Shown here one piece after another: positions 28,957 to 36,898 of a stretch of DNA of 43,865 nt (position 1 is the first letter of the stretch; each line of letters starts with the position of its first letter). Made by a program: the position numbers and the translations under genes. The stretch is from positions 1 to 43,865 of IMG/VR virus record IMGVR_UViG_3300048759_000087; one strand, written 5' to 3'. The notes under the pieces are model-generated. The model was not told the origin of the DNA. It did not search any database and saw only the letters and a program-made list of their open reading frames with translations. Source of the DNA: a virus.

Positions 28957-29742
28957 TTACAAAAAGAATCCGATGCACCGGCTGATAATCAGCAGCCAGC
29001 TTTTGAAGCCTTGCCAGAATGTTTGGGGTTTAGTCAGTGAGGCGGCCTCTTTCGCCACCGATTGCGAAATGCCCTCCGCCGAGGTGCTCACCCCGGGCGC
29101 CGCCTTGCCGATGGCGATCATGGTGTTTTCGAAAGCCTTGCTCGCACCCTGGTAGCGGTTGAACACGCAATCCGGGTTGCCGCCTATGGGGCTGCCCGAG
29201 TCGTCTAGATATGCGCAGTCCGTGAACGGCGGTAAAGCATCGTCGATGTGCGTGGCGATGTCTGAGGCCTTCCCTGTGGCCGTGGCCAGGTTCTGTAGCG
29301 TGGGGCGTAACTGCATCTGTATGCCATCGAGGTCCATGCGCGCGCTGTCCAGATCGCGCACTGTCGAATTAGTGAGCTTGTCGAGATCCTTTTGGGCCGG
29401 ATCGAGCTTGCCGAGCGCTTCCAGGGTACGAGCGTTGAAGACGTCCACAGTGGTGCTGAGCTGGGTCATAACATCCGTGCGGATGCCCGTGATCTGTTTG
29501 CTCGCGTCCTGCCGAATCCCGCTGGCTTGTTTATCGATCAGCTTGAGCGAGTCGGCCTCAAGCGTCGTCAGTTGCTGCAGGGTGGCTTGCCGAATGGCCG
29601 TCATCTGGTGCGGCACTTGGTTTACTGTCGTCGCCAGACAGAGGATGAACCAGCAGAGGGCCGCTGAGATCGCGATCGCGCAGAGAATCAGCGCGGCGGG
29701 GACAAGCGAAGCACATCTTGCGCCGTCGCTTATAGTTTTCAC
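28957..29742 (-). CDS. Membrane-anchored coiled-coil protein
   Basis: This is 261 residues from the GTG at 29742, which has AAGGA about ten bases upstream; a longer TTG frame to 29799 contains element copy i. Residues 12-38 form a strong membrane span (LVPAALILCAIAISAALCWF). A long coiled coil follows to about residue 180, with KQASGIRQDASKQITGIRTD repeats and LDxAxxDLD heptads. A second hydrophobic segment (FKSWLLIISRCIGFFL) closes the protein. Two Cys flank a short loop (DCAYLDDSGSP). It might cross the envelope like a spanin or form a DNA-entry channel. No family match is known to me. Confidence 0.55.
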   Translation of the reverse strand: MKTISDGARCASLVPAALILCAIAISAALCWFILCLATTVNQVPHQMTAIRQATLQQLTTLEADSLKLIDKQASGIRQDASKQITGIRTDVMTQLSTTVDVFNARTLEALGKLDPAQKDLDKLTNSTVRDLDSARMDLDGIQMQLRPTLQNLATATGKASDIATHIDDALPPFTDCAYLDDSGSPIGGNPDCVFNRYQGASKAFENTMIAIGKAAPGVSTSAEGISQSVAKEAASLTKPQTFWQGFKSWLLIISRCIGFFL

Positions 29743-29786
29743 AACACCATTCCTTGAAGGGCACGGGCTCCCATGGCTGTCCGTGG

Positions 29787-29797
29787 GGTTATTCGGC
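29787..29797 (-). promoter_or_regulatory. Recurrent element, copy i
   Basis: The minus strand reads GCCGAATAACC. It includes the stop codon of the 108-residue gene and lies about 45 bases before the GTG at 29742. ACAAGTCC lies nine bases upstream, a partial sigma28 -35 match. Confidence 0.35.
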
Positions 29798-30115
29798 AAC
29801 GGGAGCGGACTTGTGCGGCTTGTGAGCGGCGTGCGCCGCCGGCGCCGGGATATGGAAGTACCGCAGGATGTCGGCGGCGTCCTGGCCGGTGAAGTCCAGC
29901 AGCTCGTTACCGGCGGAGATCAGGACTCTCTGGCAGTCGCTGCCGTCGATGTAAGCCATATTGTCGACGTTGATGGCGACACTGCCGACGATCACCAGGT
30001 GAGGGCCTGCAGATTCGCGTTTTGTTTTCTTGCGAGGAGCCCACGAGAAGAGCACCCCGAACACGAGAACGAAGAGCAGAGCAACCGCGACGTATAGCAG
30101 ATAGGAAGGGATCAT
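29789..30115 (-). CDS. Single-span membrane protein with cytoplasmic/periplasmic domain
   Basis: This is 108 residues: one N-terminal membrane span (YLLYVAVALLFVLVFGVLFSW), a basic stop-transfer (PRKKTKRES), a small beta-rich domain (HLVIVGSVAINVDNMAYID, QRVLISAGNELLDF) and a His/Ala/Pro-rich tail. The ATG overlaps the stop of the 87-residue gene (ATGA). It is one of four small membrane proteins between portal and scaffold. No family is recognised. Confidence 0.6.
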   Translation of the reverse strand: MIPSYLLYVAVALLFVLVFGVLFSWAPRKKTKRESAGPHLVIVGSVAINVDNMAYIDGSDCQRVLISAGNELLDFTGQDAADILRYFHIPAPAAHAAHKPHKSAPVAE

Positions 30116-30375
30116 GTTGGGCTATTCGGCTTTTTTTTCATCTCCGAAAGCAGGGTCTTCGGCATATCGAGCACGGCAGACAGGTACTGCACCCCGCCTT
30201 GCGCGCGCCGTAGGTTCACCTCGTCGTCTACCGTGGCGCAGGACTCGAGCAGACGGCCGCGCATTTGAATCAGCCGTCTCTCGTAAATACCCCAGGATTT
30301 CGAGGCGAGCATCTGTTCGAACTCGCGCGCGTCCAGATCGTCGAGGCGGGTGGATGGATGGATAGACGTTTTCAT
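30112..30375 (-). CDS. Small helical phage head-region protein
   Basis: This is 87 residues, all helical: DLDAREFEQMLASKSWGIYERRLIQM, then RGRLLESCATVDDEVNLRRAQG and GVQYLSAVLDMPKTLLSEMK. AGGCG lies six bases before the ATG at 30375. Proteins with this pattern of W..YE.RL followed by LRRxQGxxxxLxxVLxxP are common next to portal genes in phages, with no settled role. Its stop overlaps the next ATG. Confidence 0.6.
   Translation of the reverse strand: MKTSIHPSTRLDDLDAREFEQMLASKSWGIYERRLIQMRGRLLESCATVDDEVNLRRAQGGVQYLSAVLDMPKTLLSEMKKKPNSPT
30120..30130 (-). promoter_or_regulatory. Recurrent element, copy j
   Basis: The minus strand reads GCCGAATAGCC, four bases before the ATG at 30115. It is also coding for the last residues of the 87-residue gene, so conservation here could be chance. 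Confidence 0.3.
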
Positions 30376-30386
30376 GTTTTGACGCC

Positions 30387-30974
30387 TTAGCGGGGATGGC
30401 GCTCGATTCCGAGTCCGGTGCTCGATCTCAGGGGCAGAGCGGCCTCAGTGCCCACGGGCTTGCCGTCGAAGTACACGAAGAGCGGGTAGAGCGCGTAGGG
30501 CCTCACTTCCGCATAATAGCGTCCGAGCGTCTCTTCGATCCGATAGACGCTGTGAAAGAACGTGCCCCTGTCGACGCCAGATTGCCGCCACTCGGCGCCG
30601 AGCACATAGTGGCGGCGGAAGATCTCAAAGTCCACGTCATTGAGCATTCGTCTGGCTAGGAGGCAGAAATCCGCCACGAATTCCTCGCGCTTCCGCCCGT
30701 AGCGATGCCGCCCGCTGGGCGCTCCGCCGCCCCCCCCATACCAGACTCCCGATGTGTTCCCTTGCGCGGACACGCACTCCCGGAAGCGCCGGTAACACTG
30801 GCGGAACACCTCCCGAAGGACGCATGGGCAGGGAGACTCCTCAATGCGGCCCTTGTGGAGGGTCGAGACCAGGCCGTACCCGCGGCAGTGAACGCAGGAG
30901 ACTTTCGCCATGCCCAGCACCGCCGACCGGCTCCATAGCGGTTCGTCGATAGCCTCCATCGCCAGTGCCGCCAT
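30387..30974 (-). CDS. Phage protein with Cys motif, sigma-factor-like helical end
   Basis: This is 195 residues. CVHCRGYG and CPCV near residues 27-51 may bind zinc. A Gly-rich loop (YGGGGGAPSGRHRYG) separates this from a helical part. DFCLLARRMLNDVDFEIFRRHYV and GTFFHSVYRIEETLGRYYAEVRPYALYPLFVYF resemble the helix-turn-helix ends of phage late regulators that accompany terminase or portal genes. The start is uncertain; ATGs at 30974, 30959 and 30911 are all possible and none has a good Shine-Dalgarno. Confidence 0.55.
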   Translation of the reverse strand: MAALAMEAIDEPLWSRSAVLGMAKVSCVHCRGYGLVSTLHKGRIEESPCPCVLREVFRQCYRRFRECVSAQGNTSGVWYGGGGGAPSGRHRYGRKREEFVADFCLLARRMLNDVDFEIFRRHYVLGAEWRQSGVDRGTFFHSVYRIEETLGRYYAEVRPYALYPLFVYFDGKPVGTEAALPLRSSTGLGIERHPR

Positions 30975-30983
30975 CTGGACTAT

Positions 30984-33212
30984 TTACGCTGCCTTTCTTG
31001 CCTGCTCGCCGGCGTCGTACGGGCTCGGCCCGCTTGCTGCCGGATCGCCGGCGGGAATCTGAGGCGCGTTACCGAAGAGCCCGTTCGGGAACTTCAAGGC
31101 ACCGCTTTGGGCGAGGCGGCTGGCCGCCTGCACCGCCTGCTCCACGATGGCCTGCTGCAGCTTCTTCTGCTGCAACTGGGCGATATGGTCGCGGTAGTGC
31201 TTCATAAGCTTCTGGATGGCGTCCGGATCTGCGGTGGCGCCGCTGGTGTCGTCTTCGGCCCTCTGCAGGTCCTTCATATGGCGGATCAGGTGGAGCTGGT
31301 CGTTATCCTGCGGGTTGACCTGGACGTCCTCCCCGTGGAGGAGGTTGACCCATTCCGTCTTTGGATCCACCGGAATGTCCGGCTGCGGCGGCCGCGGCAC
31401 CAGGTCGGCGAAGTTGGGATCGCCGAGAGCTTCGTGGGCCTTGTTGGTGACTTCCCACAGCGCCAGCGGGTTCGACATTATCAGCGGATTCTGCAGGTCC
31501 AGCTGGTAGCGTGCCAGGCTCTGTTCTTTCTTGGCCTCGCGCGAGTAGACCGAGTTCGCGAACTGCAGGCGGAAATCGTAGCGGCCGTCGCGGTCCTCGA
31601 GGGTCAGCATGGCGCCGCCGTTGTTCACCGCAAACATGCCGTCTGCGTCCTCTTCGGTAACCCGGAAAAAGATCTGGGGCCCGGAGAACATATACTCCAG
31701 GTCCCAGAAATGGCCGAGAACGGCGGACATGTCCTCACGCAGCACCTTGGTGTCGAGCGAGATCCTGACGTTACCCTCCTCGAGCAGCTGCTGGGTCTGT
31801 ACGCCCGTCCTGGGAGCGTTGGGGCGGTCCGACTGCCGGCCGAGGTGCATATCGCTCATACCGGTCAGCCGTTCGCCGTAGGCCAGCAGAACCTGTTCTT
31901 TCCATTGCGCGATCGACATATCCGCTTTGATCTGAAACTGGAAAATGTCGTTTTTCGGATCGTTAAGCGGAATCGCCAGGCCGGGTTCGACGCGGAAGGT
32001 CTGCGGATCGAAACCGGAGGCGGGCTTAAACCCGAGCGGCGGATTCATGGCCAGCTGTCCGGCTTCCGTCGCCTGGTTGTGGTTCGCCTTTAAATCGTCT
32101 TCGAGGTCGCAGAGCAGCTCCGGCAGCCCCGGAGACCAGTAGGTTCCGTCCGCCATCATGGCCGACTCCACGAAGGGCCGGCGGTCTTTCTTCAGCGGAT
32201 ACAGTTCGGCGAGAGACTGGCAGCCGATCACCAGGCGCAGGTCCCACAGAAATCGGACCACGAAATCCTGCTGGTGCATCTCGCGCTTGTCGAAGTCCCA
32301 CTCCGAAGCGCTCGGCATGCCGCCGCGGGGTCCGCGCTTGAGCGGCCGCCAGCGTCCGTACCACTCGATCACCATCAGCCACTCGCCGGAGGACATGGGG
32401 CGCTCGTACATCACTCCCTCGGCTTCGTCCTTCTCGCGCTTGATTTCCTCGCCGTCGTATTCGCGCTGCGAGCCGTGCTGAGCCAGGGCGACGATGGTCT
32501 TCCAGTTCTTGGTGATGTTCTGGTAGCGCCCTTCCTCCTCGCCCTGCAGGAGCTGCTCGGGTGTCACTCGGTAACGCCGGATCACATGCGAGAACTCATG
32601 AAGCGATCGCACTTCCTCCGCCGGCACAATGAAGTCGTCGGGCCAGAGCGGATCGAAGTCGGGTCCCTCGTAGTCCACCACGCGATAGCCGCCGTCGTCT
32701 TCCTCGCTGTCTTTGAGATACCCCTTTTTCACTGCCTGCTCGGTGTCCTCCGTTGGCGGTACGACGAAGGTGTCGCGCTTCCAGGGCGAATAGGCTACCG
32801 ATCGGCCAAAGATGATTTTGCGGAGCACGAACTCGCAGAAACGCTTGGTCAGCTTCATCGAGTTGAACACGCGCCAACTCATGTATTTGGAGATTTTCTG
32901 GTCGCGTTTGTAGTTACTGGGTCCGACCGGAACTGCCACAATCTCGGCGTCGTCGCCAAAGAGCGAGTCCATTTCCTTGGCCCACTTGGTCATGCAGTTC
33001 CAGCGGGTGTAGGGTACCGGCAGGTTGGAGGCGGTCTCCTCTCCCTCGTTGGGGCTGTCCACCAGGCCGCGCCAGCGGCGGTAGTAGCCGCGCCAGCGAT
33101 CGATTCTCCGGTTGTGATCGGCGATGTCGGCGCGGTAGTCCGTTTCGACCCGGTTGCCGATGCGGTCGAGCTCGGACTGCGGCCACTTCAGCTGATAGTC
33201 TTTCTGGGTCAT
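30984..33212 (-). CDS. Portal protein
   Basis: This is 742 residues. The ATG at 33212 overlaps the stop of the 67-residue gene; GAGGCGG lies about eight bases upstream, so the longer frame to 33245 is not used. The order of motifs is that of large P22-type portals. An N-terminal helical part includes DHNRRIDRWRGYYRRWRG. The wing region includes EYDGEEIKREKDEA and WLMVIEWYGRWRPL. The stem includes GLPELLCDLEDDLKANHNQAT. A C-terminal coiled barrel segment holds IAQLQQKKLQQAIVEQAVQ. Twelve copies should form the DNA entry ring. It is the next large gene after the terminase. Confidence 0.8.
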   Translation of the reverse strand: MTQKDYQLKWPQSELDRIGNRVETDYRADIADHNRRIDRWRGYYRRWRGLVDSPNEGEETASNLPVPYTRWNCMTKWAKEMDSLFGDDAEIVAVPVGPSNYKRDQKISKYMSWRVFNSMKLTKRFCEFVLRKIIFGRSVAYSPWKRDTFVVPPTEDTEQAVKKGYLKDSEEDDGGYRVVDYEGPDFDPLWPDDFIVPAEEVRSLHEFSHVIRRYRVTPEQLLQGEEEGRYQNITKNWKTIVALAQHGSQREYDGEEIKREKDEAEGVMYERPMSSGEWLMVIEWYGRWRPLKRGPRGGMPSASEWDFDKREMHQQDFVVRFLWDLRLVIGCQSLAELYPLKKDRRPFVESAMMADGTYWSPGLPELLCDLEDDLKANHNQATEAGQLAMNPPLGFKPASGFDPQTFRVEPGLAIPLNDPKNDIFQFQIKADMSIAQWKEQVLLAYGERLTGMSDMHLGRQSDRPNAPRTGVQTQQLLEEGNVRISLDTKVLREDMSAVLGHFWDLEYMFSGPQIFFRVTEEDADGMFAVNNGGAMLTLEDRDGRYDFRLQFANSVYSREAKKEQSLARYQLDLQNPLIMSNPLALWEVTNKAHEALGDPNFADLVPRPPQPDIPVDPKTEWVNLLHGEDVQVNPQDNDQLHLIRHMKDLQRAEDDTSGATADPDAIQKLMKHYRDHIAQLQQKKLQQAIVEQAVQAASRLAQSGALKFPNGLFGNAPQIPAGDPAASGPSPYDAGEQARKAA

Positions 33213-33412
33213 CGTCGCACCGCCTCGCTGTATTTCTTCACGCACTCGTCGAGGTAAAACCGCGCCAGGCGAGCATCCCCGAACTCGACCGCCATACCGT
33301 AGTCGGTGAGCAGCTCCGCGAAGAAATGCTCATCGGCCTCGGCTTCGCTGTGTGTCGGCGTGCGCCGTAGCCGCGCGCGTTGTTGCGGTGTGTTATCGGC
33401 GCAGTTTGACAA
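33209..33412 (-). CDS. Small protein between terminase and portal
   Basis: This is 67 residues. The basic N-terminus overlaps the last 20 bases of the terminase gene. The rest is one or two helices (EADEHFFAELLTDYGMAVEFGDARLARFYLDECVKKYSEAVRR). It shares ATGA with the portal start. No function is recognised. Its position suggests a packaging or head assembly role. Confidence 0.55.
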   Translation of the reverse strand: MSNCADNTPQQRARLRRTPTHSEAEADEHFFAELLTDYGMAVEFGDARLARFYLDECVKKYSEAVRR

Positions 33413-35138
33413 GTTGGCCCCTGCTGTCTCTTTCGACTTTCTGGCCGTACTTCTGCAACTGCGGCGCTGTCAGCGAGGCAGGGATGACCGGGCGCGGCAT
33501 GCGCGCCATCACCACCACCATCAGAGCCAGGGCGATCACGCAATCGTCATGCCCGCCCGCCTGGGCTTCCGGCTTGCCTCGCGGGTTAATGACGAAGGTG
33601 AGCAGCTCGCGGATCGTGATCGGATCGTGGACGAAGATCGACGGAGCCCGCAGCGCGTCGTCGAGTAGCGAGATCAGCTGCTGGCGACTCACCTCGTCGG
33701 TTTGCCAGCCGATCTTGTCGGACCGCACCTCGGGGTCCTGATCGGTAGCCACCGCGCGGTGGTAGATGAGCGAGGTTGGGTAGTTCTCGTTGAGCAGCGC
33801 CTCGAGGGAGCCGACTCCGGCGCCGGTTCTCTCGAGAGCCACTTGGCCATTGTTGAACCAGCGCAGCAGCCGGTAGACCTGGCGGCCGAACTCTCCCGGC
33901 ATGCACCGCAGGCGTAACGTGGCGCACTGCTCGCCGGTGTCGCGATCGCCGATCTGTGCCACCGCCCAATCGGGATCCGCCGTGCCTTTGCCCAGGTTGG
34001 CATCGGCGCCGCCGGAGGGATCGGCGCCGCATGCGTACAGCCTGCCTCGCTCCGGCATGCGGTAGATTGTGAGCGGCCCTGTTTCGTTCGGCAGGAACAC
34101 CAGGCGCTTCTCGGCGCCGATCTCGTCGTAAGCCAGCTCGCCGGCGACGGCATTTCTTTGGATCGGCATCCGGTTGATATGGGGGATGGAGAACCGGTTG
34201 CGCGACGAAGCGCTGAACGCCTCCTCGGGAGTGGCGGGATGCTCGCGTTTGAACCCCTGCGGGTCGTTGGGGAACTCGGAGCCGATCTTGTAGCGGCGCC
34301 AGGCGAGCTGCGGCAGGTCGAGGTTGTACCTGCCCATCAGTTCGCGCTCTTCGCGTGTCAGCGACTCCTGGAAGCGGTCCGGAGGCACGGAGAGGGGCAT
34401 CCGGTTGAGCGGGTGCTCCCACCAGCCCATGAACAGGAACACCCACTCGCCGCGGTGCTCGAGCGCCTCCAGGCAAATATGCTGAAAAGTGTCGCCGATG
34501 GTCTTCGCGGTTCCCTCGATCACTACCGAGGTATCGGGCAGGGCAGGGACCGCCGACATCACCGCGCGCATAGTGGCCGCCGGATCCGGATAATAAGGGA
34601 ATTCCGAAAAGTGGGCGTTGGTGAACCGCGTGCCGCGCCCGAAGTTCTCGCTGCCGGCGGTGTGGATCTTGATGTAACTCGACTCGGGATCGCCGCCGTG
34701 TTCCCAGTAGATCTCGCTCGCAAGGGCGCGCGACGGGCCCATAGTGATGGCGTAGTCGTCTTTGCCCGGTGGGGGCGGATCCTCACTCAGACCGAAGGGC
34801 AGGTATTTCTGGTAAAAGCGCTTATAGATCGGGAAGATCTCTTTGACCGCGTCGTCGGTGTGCGCCATCACCAGGGTGTGTACGCCGGCGTCGAATGCGG
34901 TGGTGCGAAAGAACTCCGCCGCGGTGCCTGTGGTGGCCATAATGCGGCGCGATTTCAGGTAGACGATCCGGACCGGCCTTCCGGCTTTGCGTTCCTTGTC
35001 GATGGCTTCCCGCAGACGGACCTGGCCAGGCTGCAGGATCATAGGCACAATCCGCCGGCGTTCGTTCTCGACTACCAGCGATTCCCGGCAGAATCGGGCG
35101 TGATCGGCGAAGGCGCGCTGCAGCTCCTGGTATTTCAC
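33393..35138 (-). CDS. Terminase large subunit
   Basis: This is 581 residues from the GTG at 35138, whose GTGA overlaps the stop of the HTH gene; the longer frame to 35231 shadows that gene. The ATPase region has the terminase-type P-loop variant (YLKSRRIMATTGTAAEFF, near residues 60-80) and a Walker B-type segment near VVIEGTA. The RNase-H-like nuclease half has the expected acidic residues at ACGADPSGG, VALERTGAGVGS and GHDDCVIALAL. It cuts concatemeric DNA and drives it through the portal. No split or frameshift is visible. Confidence 0.85.
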   Translation of the reverse strand: MKYQELQRAFADHARFCRESLVVENERRRIVPMILQPGQVRLREAIDKERKAGRPVRIVYLKSRRIMATTGTAAEFFRTTAFDAGVHTLVMAHTDDAVKEIFPIYKRFYQKYLPFGLSEDPPPPGKDDYAITMGPSRALASEIYWEHGGDPESSYIKIHTAGSENFGRGTRFTNAHFSEFPYYPDPAATMRAVMSAVPALPDTSVVIEGTAKTIGDTFQHICLEALEHRGEWVFLFMGWWEHPLNRMPLSVPPDRFQESLTREERELMGRYNLDLPQLAWRRYKIGSEFPNDPQGFKREHPATPEEAFSASSRNRFSIPHINRMPIQRNAVAGELAYDEIGAEKRLVFLPNETGPLTIYRMPERGRLYACGADPSGGADANLGKGTADPDWAVAQIGDRDTGEQCATLRLRCMPGEFGRQVYRLLRWFNNGQVALERTGAGVGSLEALLNENYPTSLIYHRAVATDQDPEVRSDKIGWQTDEVSRQQLISLLDDALRAPSIFVHDPITIRELLTFVINPRGKPEAQAGGHDDCVIALALMVVVMARMPRPVIPASLTAPQLQKYGQKVERDSRGQLVKLRR

Positions 35139-35440
35139 GCGGCCTGCGCCCTTGCCCGCTTCATGAGCTCGGTGAGGGTGGTTCGCTTCATCCCGACCAT
35201 CCGGGCGGCTTTGGAAATGTTGTACTCGCAAATCTCCATAGCCTCGCGGATTTTACGGTCGCGGTCTGCCAGCAGTTCCTCCCGAAGGTTCCGCGGCGCC
35301 ACCGGTGGAGCAGAGACCGAGGTGCGCGAGCGCGAGAACGCCATTAACGCCTCGGCTTTTTCAACTGCCCCGGCCAGCGACACTCCGCCCGGCGCCGCCA
35401 GGATGCAGGCTCCCAGGAAAATGAGGTCGTCGCGGCTCAT
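35135..35440 (-). CDS. Fis-type helix-turn-helix protein, possible packaging or regulatory factor
   Basis: This is 101 residues. The last 40 form a Fis-family helix-turn-helix: RKIREAMEICEYNISKAARMVG followed by KRTTLTELMKRAR. The pattern A...LGIxRxTLxxLMKR is preserved. The N-terminal half has a hydrophobic stretch (LIFLGACILAAPGGVSLAGAV). It lies directly before the large terminase and is coupled to it by GTGA. It could be the small terminase or a late regulator; the HTH protein at 36461-36898 is a competing candidate for the former. Confidence 0.6.
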   Translation of the reverse strand: MSRDDLIFLGACILAAPGGVSLAGAVEKAEALMAFSRSRTSVSAPPVAPRNLREELLADRDRKIREAMEICEYNISKAARMVGMKRTTLTELMKRARAQAA

Positions 35441-35769
35441 AGCGAGGAGCGTTTGTGCAAGGCAGAATGGAACTCACAGCGGAGATCGCCGGCCAGCGCG
35501 TTATCGCGACACCAGACATCGCAACATTTGTAGGCCCGCGGTTTACACAGCGACCGCTTGCCTATCTTGCCGTGCAATCCCCACCTCAGCGGGCGCCGGC
35601 AGATCTTGCAGTGGGCCGGGATCGCCTCGATGTAGATACAGATCGTAAATGGCCCTAGATTGAGCCCTAGGGCCCGGCAGGCGCCATCCGGCAGGGTGAA
35701 CCCCACCAGGAACCCCTTGACCCACAGGAGCTCCCACACGAGGCGGAAAAGACGGATCTGCAGGATCAT
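35437..35769 (-). CDS. Cys-rich small protein
   Basis: This is 110 residues from the ATG at 35769, which overlaps the sigma factor stop (ATGA). The N-terminus is hydrophobic (ILQIRLFRLVWELLWVKGFLVGF). Then come nine Cys residues, including CKICRRPLRW and CCDVWCRDN and a final CEFH. The spacing suggests one or two zinc sites. It may be a membrane-bound or amphipathic zinc protein. No family is recognised. Confidence 0.55.
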   Translation of the reverse strand: MILQIRLFRLVWELLWVKGFLVGFTLPDGACRALGLNLGPFTICIYIEAIPAHCKICRRPLRWGLHGKIGKRSLCKPRAYKCCDVWCRDNALAGDLRCEFHSALHKRSSL

Positions 35770-36464
35770 GCCACTCTCCTTTGGACTTCCGCGGCTACCT
35801 TCACTCGCGCCGCGTTCAGCTTCGCCCTTGCCCACAGCGGCGATTGCCGGTGAGCTCGGGCTATCTCCGTGACATTCTTGCCAGCGAGAGCTTCCCGGAT
35901 CACGTCGCGCTCTTCGTCCGGGAGCACCCGGTTAATCACGGCCACCAGCAGGCGCGCCTTTTCCTGCCCACCGGCGAGCTCGTCGGGGAGGGCGGAACGG
36001 TCCGCGATTTCACGGGTATGTTTCTCGCCTCCTTGCACCCACTCTTCGAACGAGACCGGCAGCAGTTCCTGGTACGCCTGCCGGCGGTGGGCGTCGATGA
36101 TCGCACCCCGCACCCGGAAGTAGCAGTACTTGGCGAAGTCGCCTTTGCTCGGTTCCCAGCGGCCGGCCGCCTCCACCAGGCCGACATATGCCGATGAGAG
36201 CATGTCCTCGAAACTGATCCTGTTGCTGCCCGAAGCCGCGGCATGCCGGAAACTGTGAAACACCTGGCGGGCGATAGCGCGCGCCACGTGCATGTGGTCG
36301 ACGATGATCCGCTCGCGTTGCTGCCTGAGCCGGTTCTCTGCCGCGGCACGCACGGCCTTTGCCTTCACCTGGTGAAGATACTCGGCCCAGAGTCGCTTGC
36401 TGAGTCGTATCACGGGCATCTTAGGCGGCCTTTCGCCATCTCGTGGTTTGCCGGCCTGTTTCAC
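35766..36464 (-). CDS. Phage-encoded sigma-70 family factor, FliA/WhiG (sigma28) type
   Basis: This is 232 residues from the GTG at 36464, whose GTGA overlaps the upstream stop; an alternative start is the ATG at 36419 (217 aa), which has element copy k in front. Region 2 is clear: IIVDHMHVARAIARQVFHSF, then FEDMLSSAYVGLVEAAGRWEPS and FAKYCYFRVRGAIIDAHRR, the last being the RIRGAMxDxxR signature of sigma28-type factors. Region 4 is weaker (LLVAVINRVLPDEERDVIREA, then KNVTEIARAH). It would redirect host RNA polymerase to phage promoters; the sigma28 -10 box is GCCGATAA, close to the recurrent element GGCGAATAACC found across this operon. It lies four genes before the portal, in the head of the late operon. 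Confidence 0.7.
   Translation of the reverse strand: MKQAGKPRDGERPPKMPVIRLSKRLWAEYLHQVKAKAVRAAAENRLRQQRERIIVDHMHVARAIARQVFHSFRHAAASGSNRISFEDMLSSAYVGLVEAAGRWEPSKGDFAKYCYFRVRGAIIDAHRRQAYQELLPVSFEEWVQGGEKHTREIADRSALPDELAGGQEKARLLVAVINRVLPDEERDVIREALAGKNVTEIARAHRQSPLWARAKLNAARVKVAAEVQRRVA
36427..36437 (-). promoter_or_regulatory. Recurrent element, copy k (variant)
   Basis: The minus strand reads GGCGAAAGGCC, eight bases before the ATG at 36419. It is inside the sigma factor frame if the GTG at 36464 is used. It is the least similar copy. Confidence 0.3.
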
Positions 36465-36898
36465 TCGACTACCTCCCTGCGTTGTTTGCCGATCAGAATG
36501 AATTCTTGCCACGTCACCAGATGCCGGCCGGCATCGGCGTCCTTGCCCAGGTAACGGGTATCTCCCGCCGCCAACTCCAGCAGATCGCCGTAACGCTCCA
36601 CCGCCTTGAGCTGGGTAAAATGGTCCGCCTTATCGGTCTTCCTGGCGACGAAAGCGCGATCCACCGCGCGCACCGCTTTGCCGGCCATCTTGCGCAGTTG
36701 CTCGCGGTACGGAGACAGGGCGTTGGCGATGATAAATTTCGTCTCTGTCTCGGCCGCCAGGCGCAGAGCGTGCCGCTCGCTGCAATTGGCATCCTTGGCG
36801 ATCTCCGAGGTGCGCTTGCCCGTTATGGCGCCGGCGGCCACAATGCGGCGTTTGACGTCTTTCTGCGACCGAGTGCCTTTAGTTCCCTTCGCGGGCAT
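36461..36898 (-). CDS. Helix-turn-helix protein, candidate terminase small subunit
   Basis: This is 145 residues from the ATG at 36898 (an ATG at 36934 and a frame to 37045 are alternatives). Basic N-terminus, then RRIVAAGAITGKRTSEIAKDANCSERHALRLAAE, a helix-turn-helix. A long helical region follows (REQLRKMAGKAVRAVDRAFVARK, then ADHFTQLKAVERYGDLLELAAG). The HTH plus oligomerising helices and the phrase TDxADHxxxLxAVxRYxxLLxLA are those of small terminases that recognise packaging sites. It lies three genes before the large terminase. It overlaps the upstream Cys-rich gene by about 20 bases. Confidence 0.6.
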   Translation of the reverse strand: MPAKGTKGTRSQKDVKRRIVAAGAITGKRTSEIAKDANCSERHALRLAAETETKFIIANALSPYREQLRKMAGKAVRAVDRAFVARKTDKADHFTQLKAVERYGDLLELAAGDTRYLGKDADAGRHLVTWQEFILIGKQRREVVE

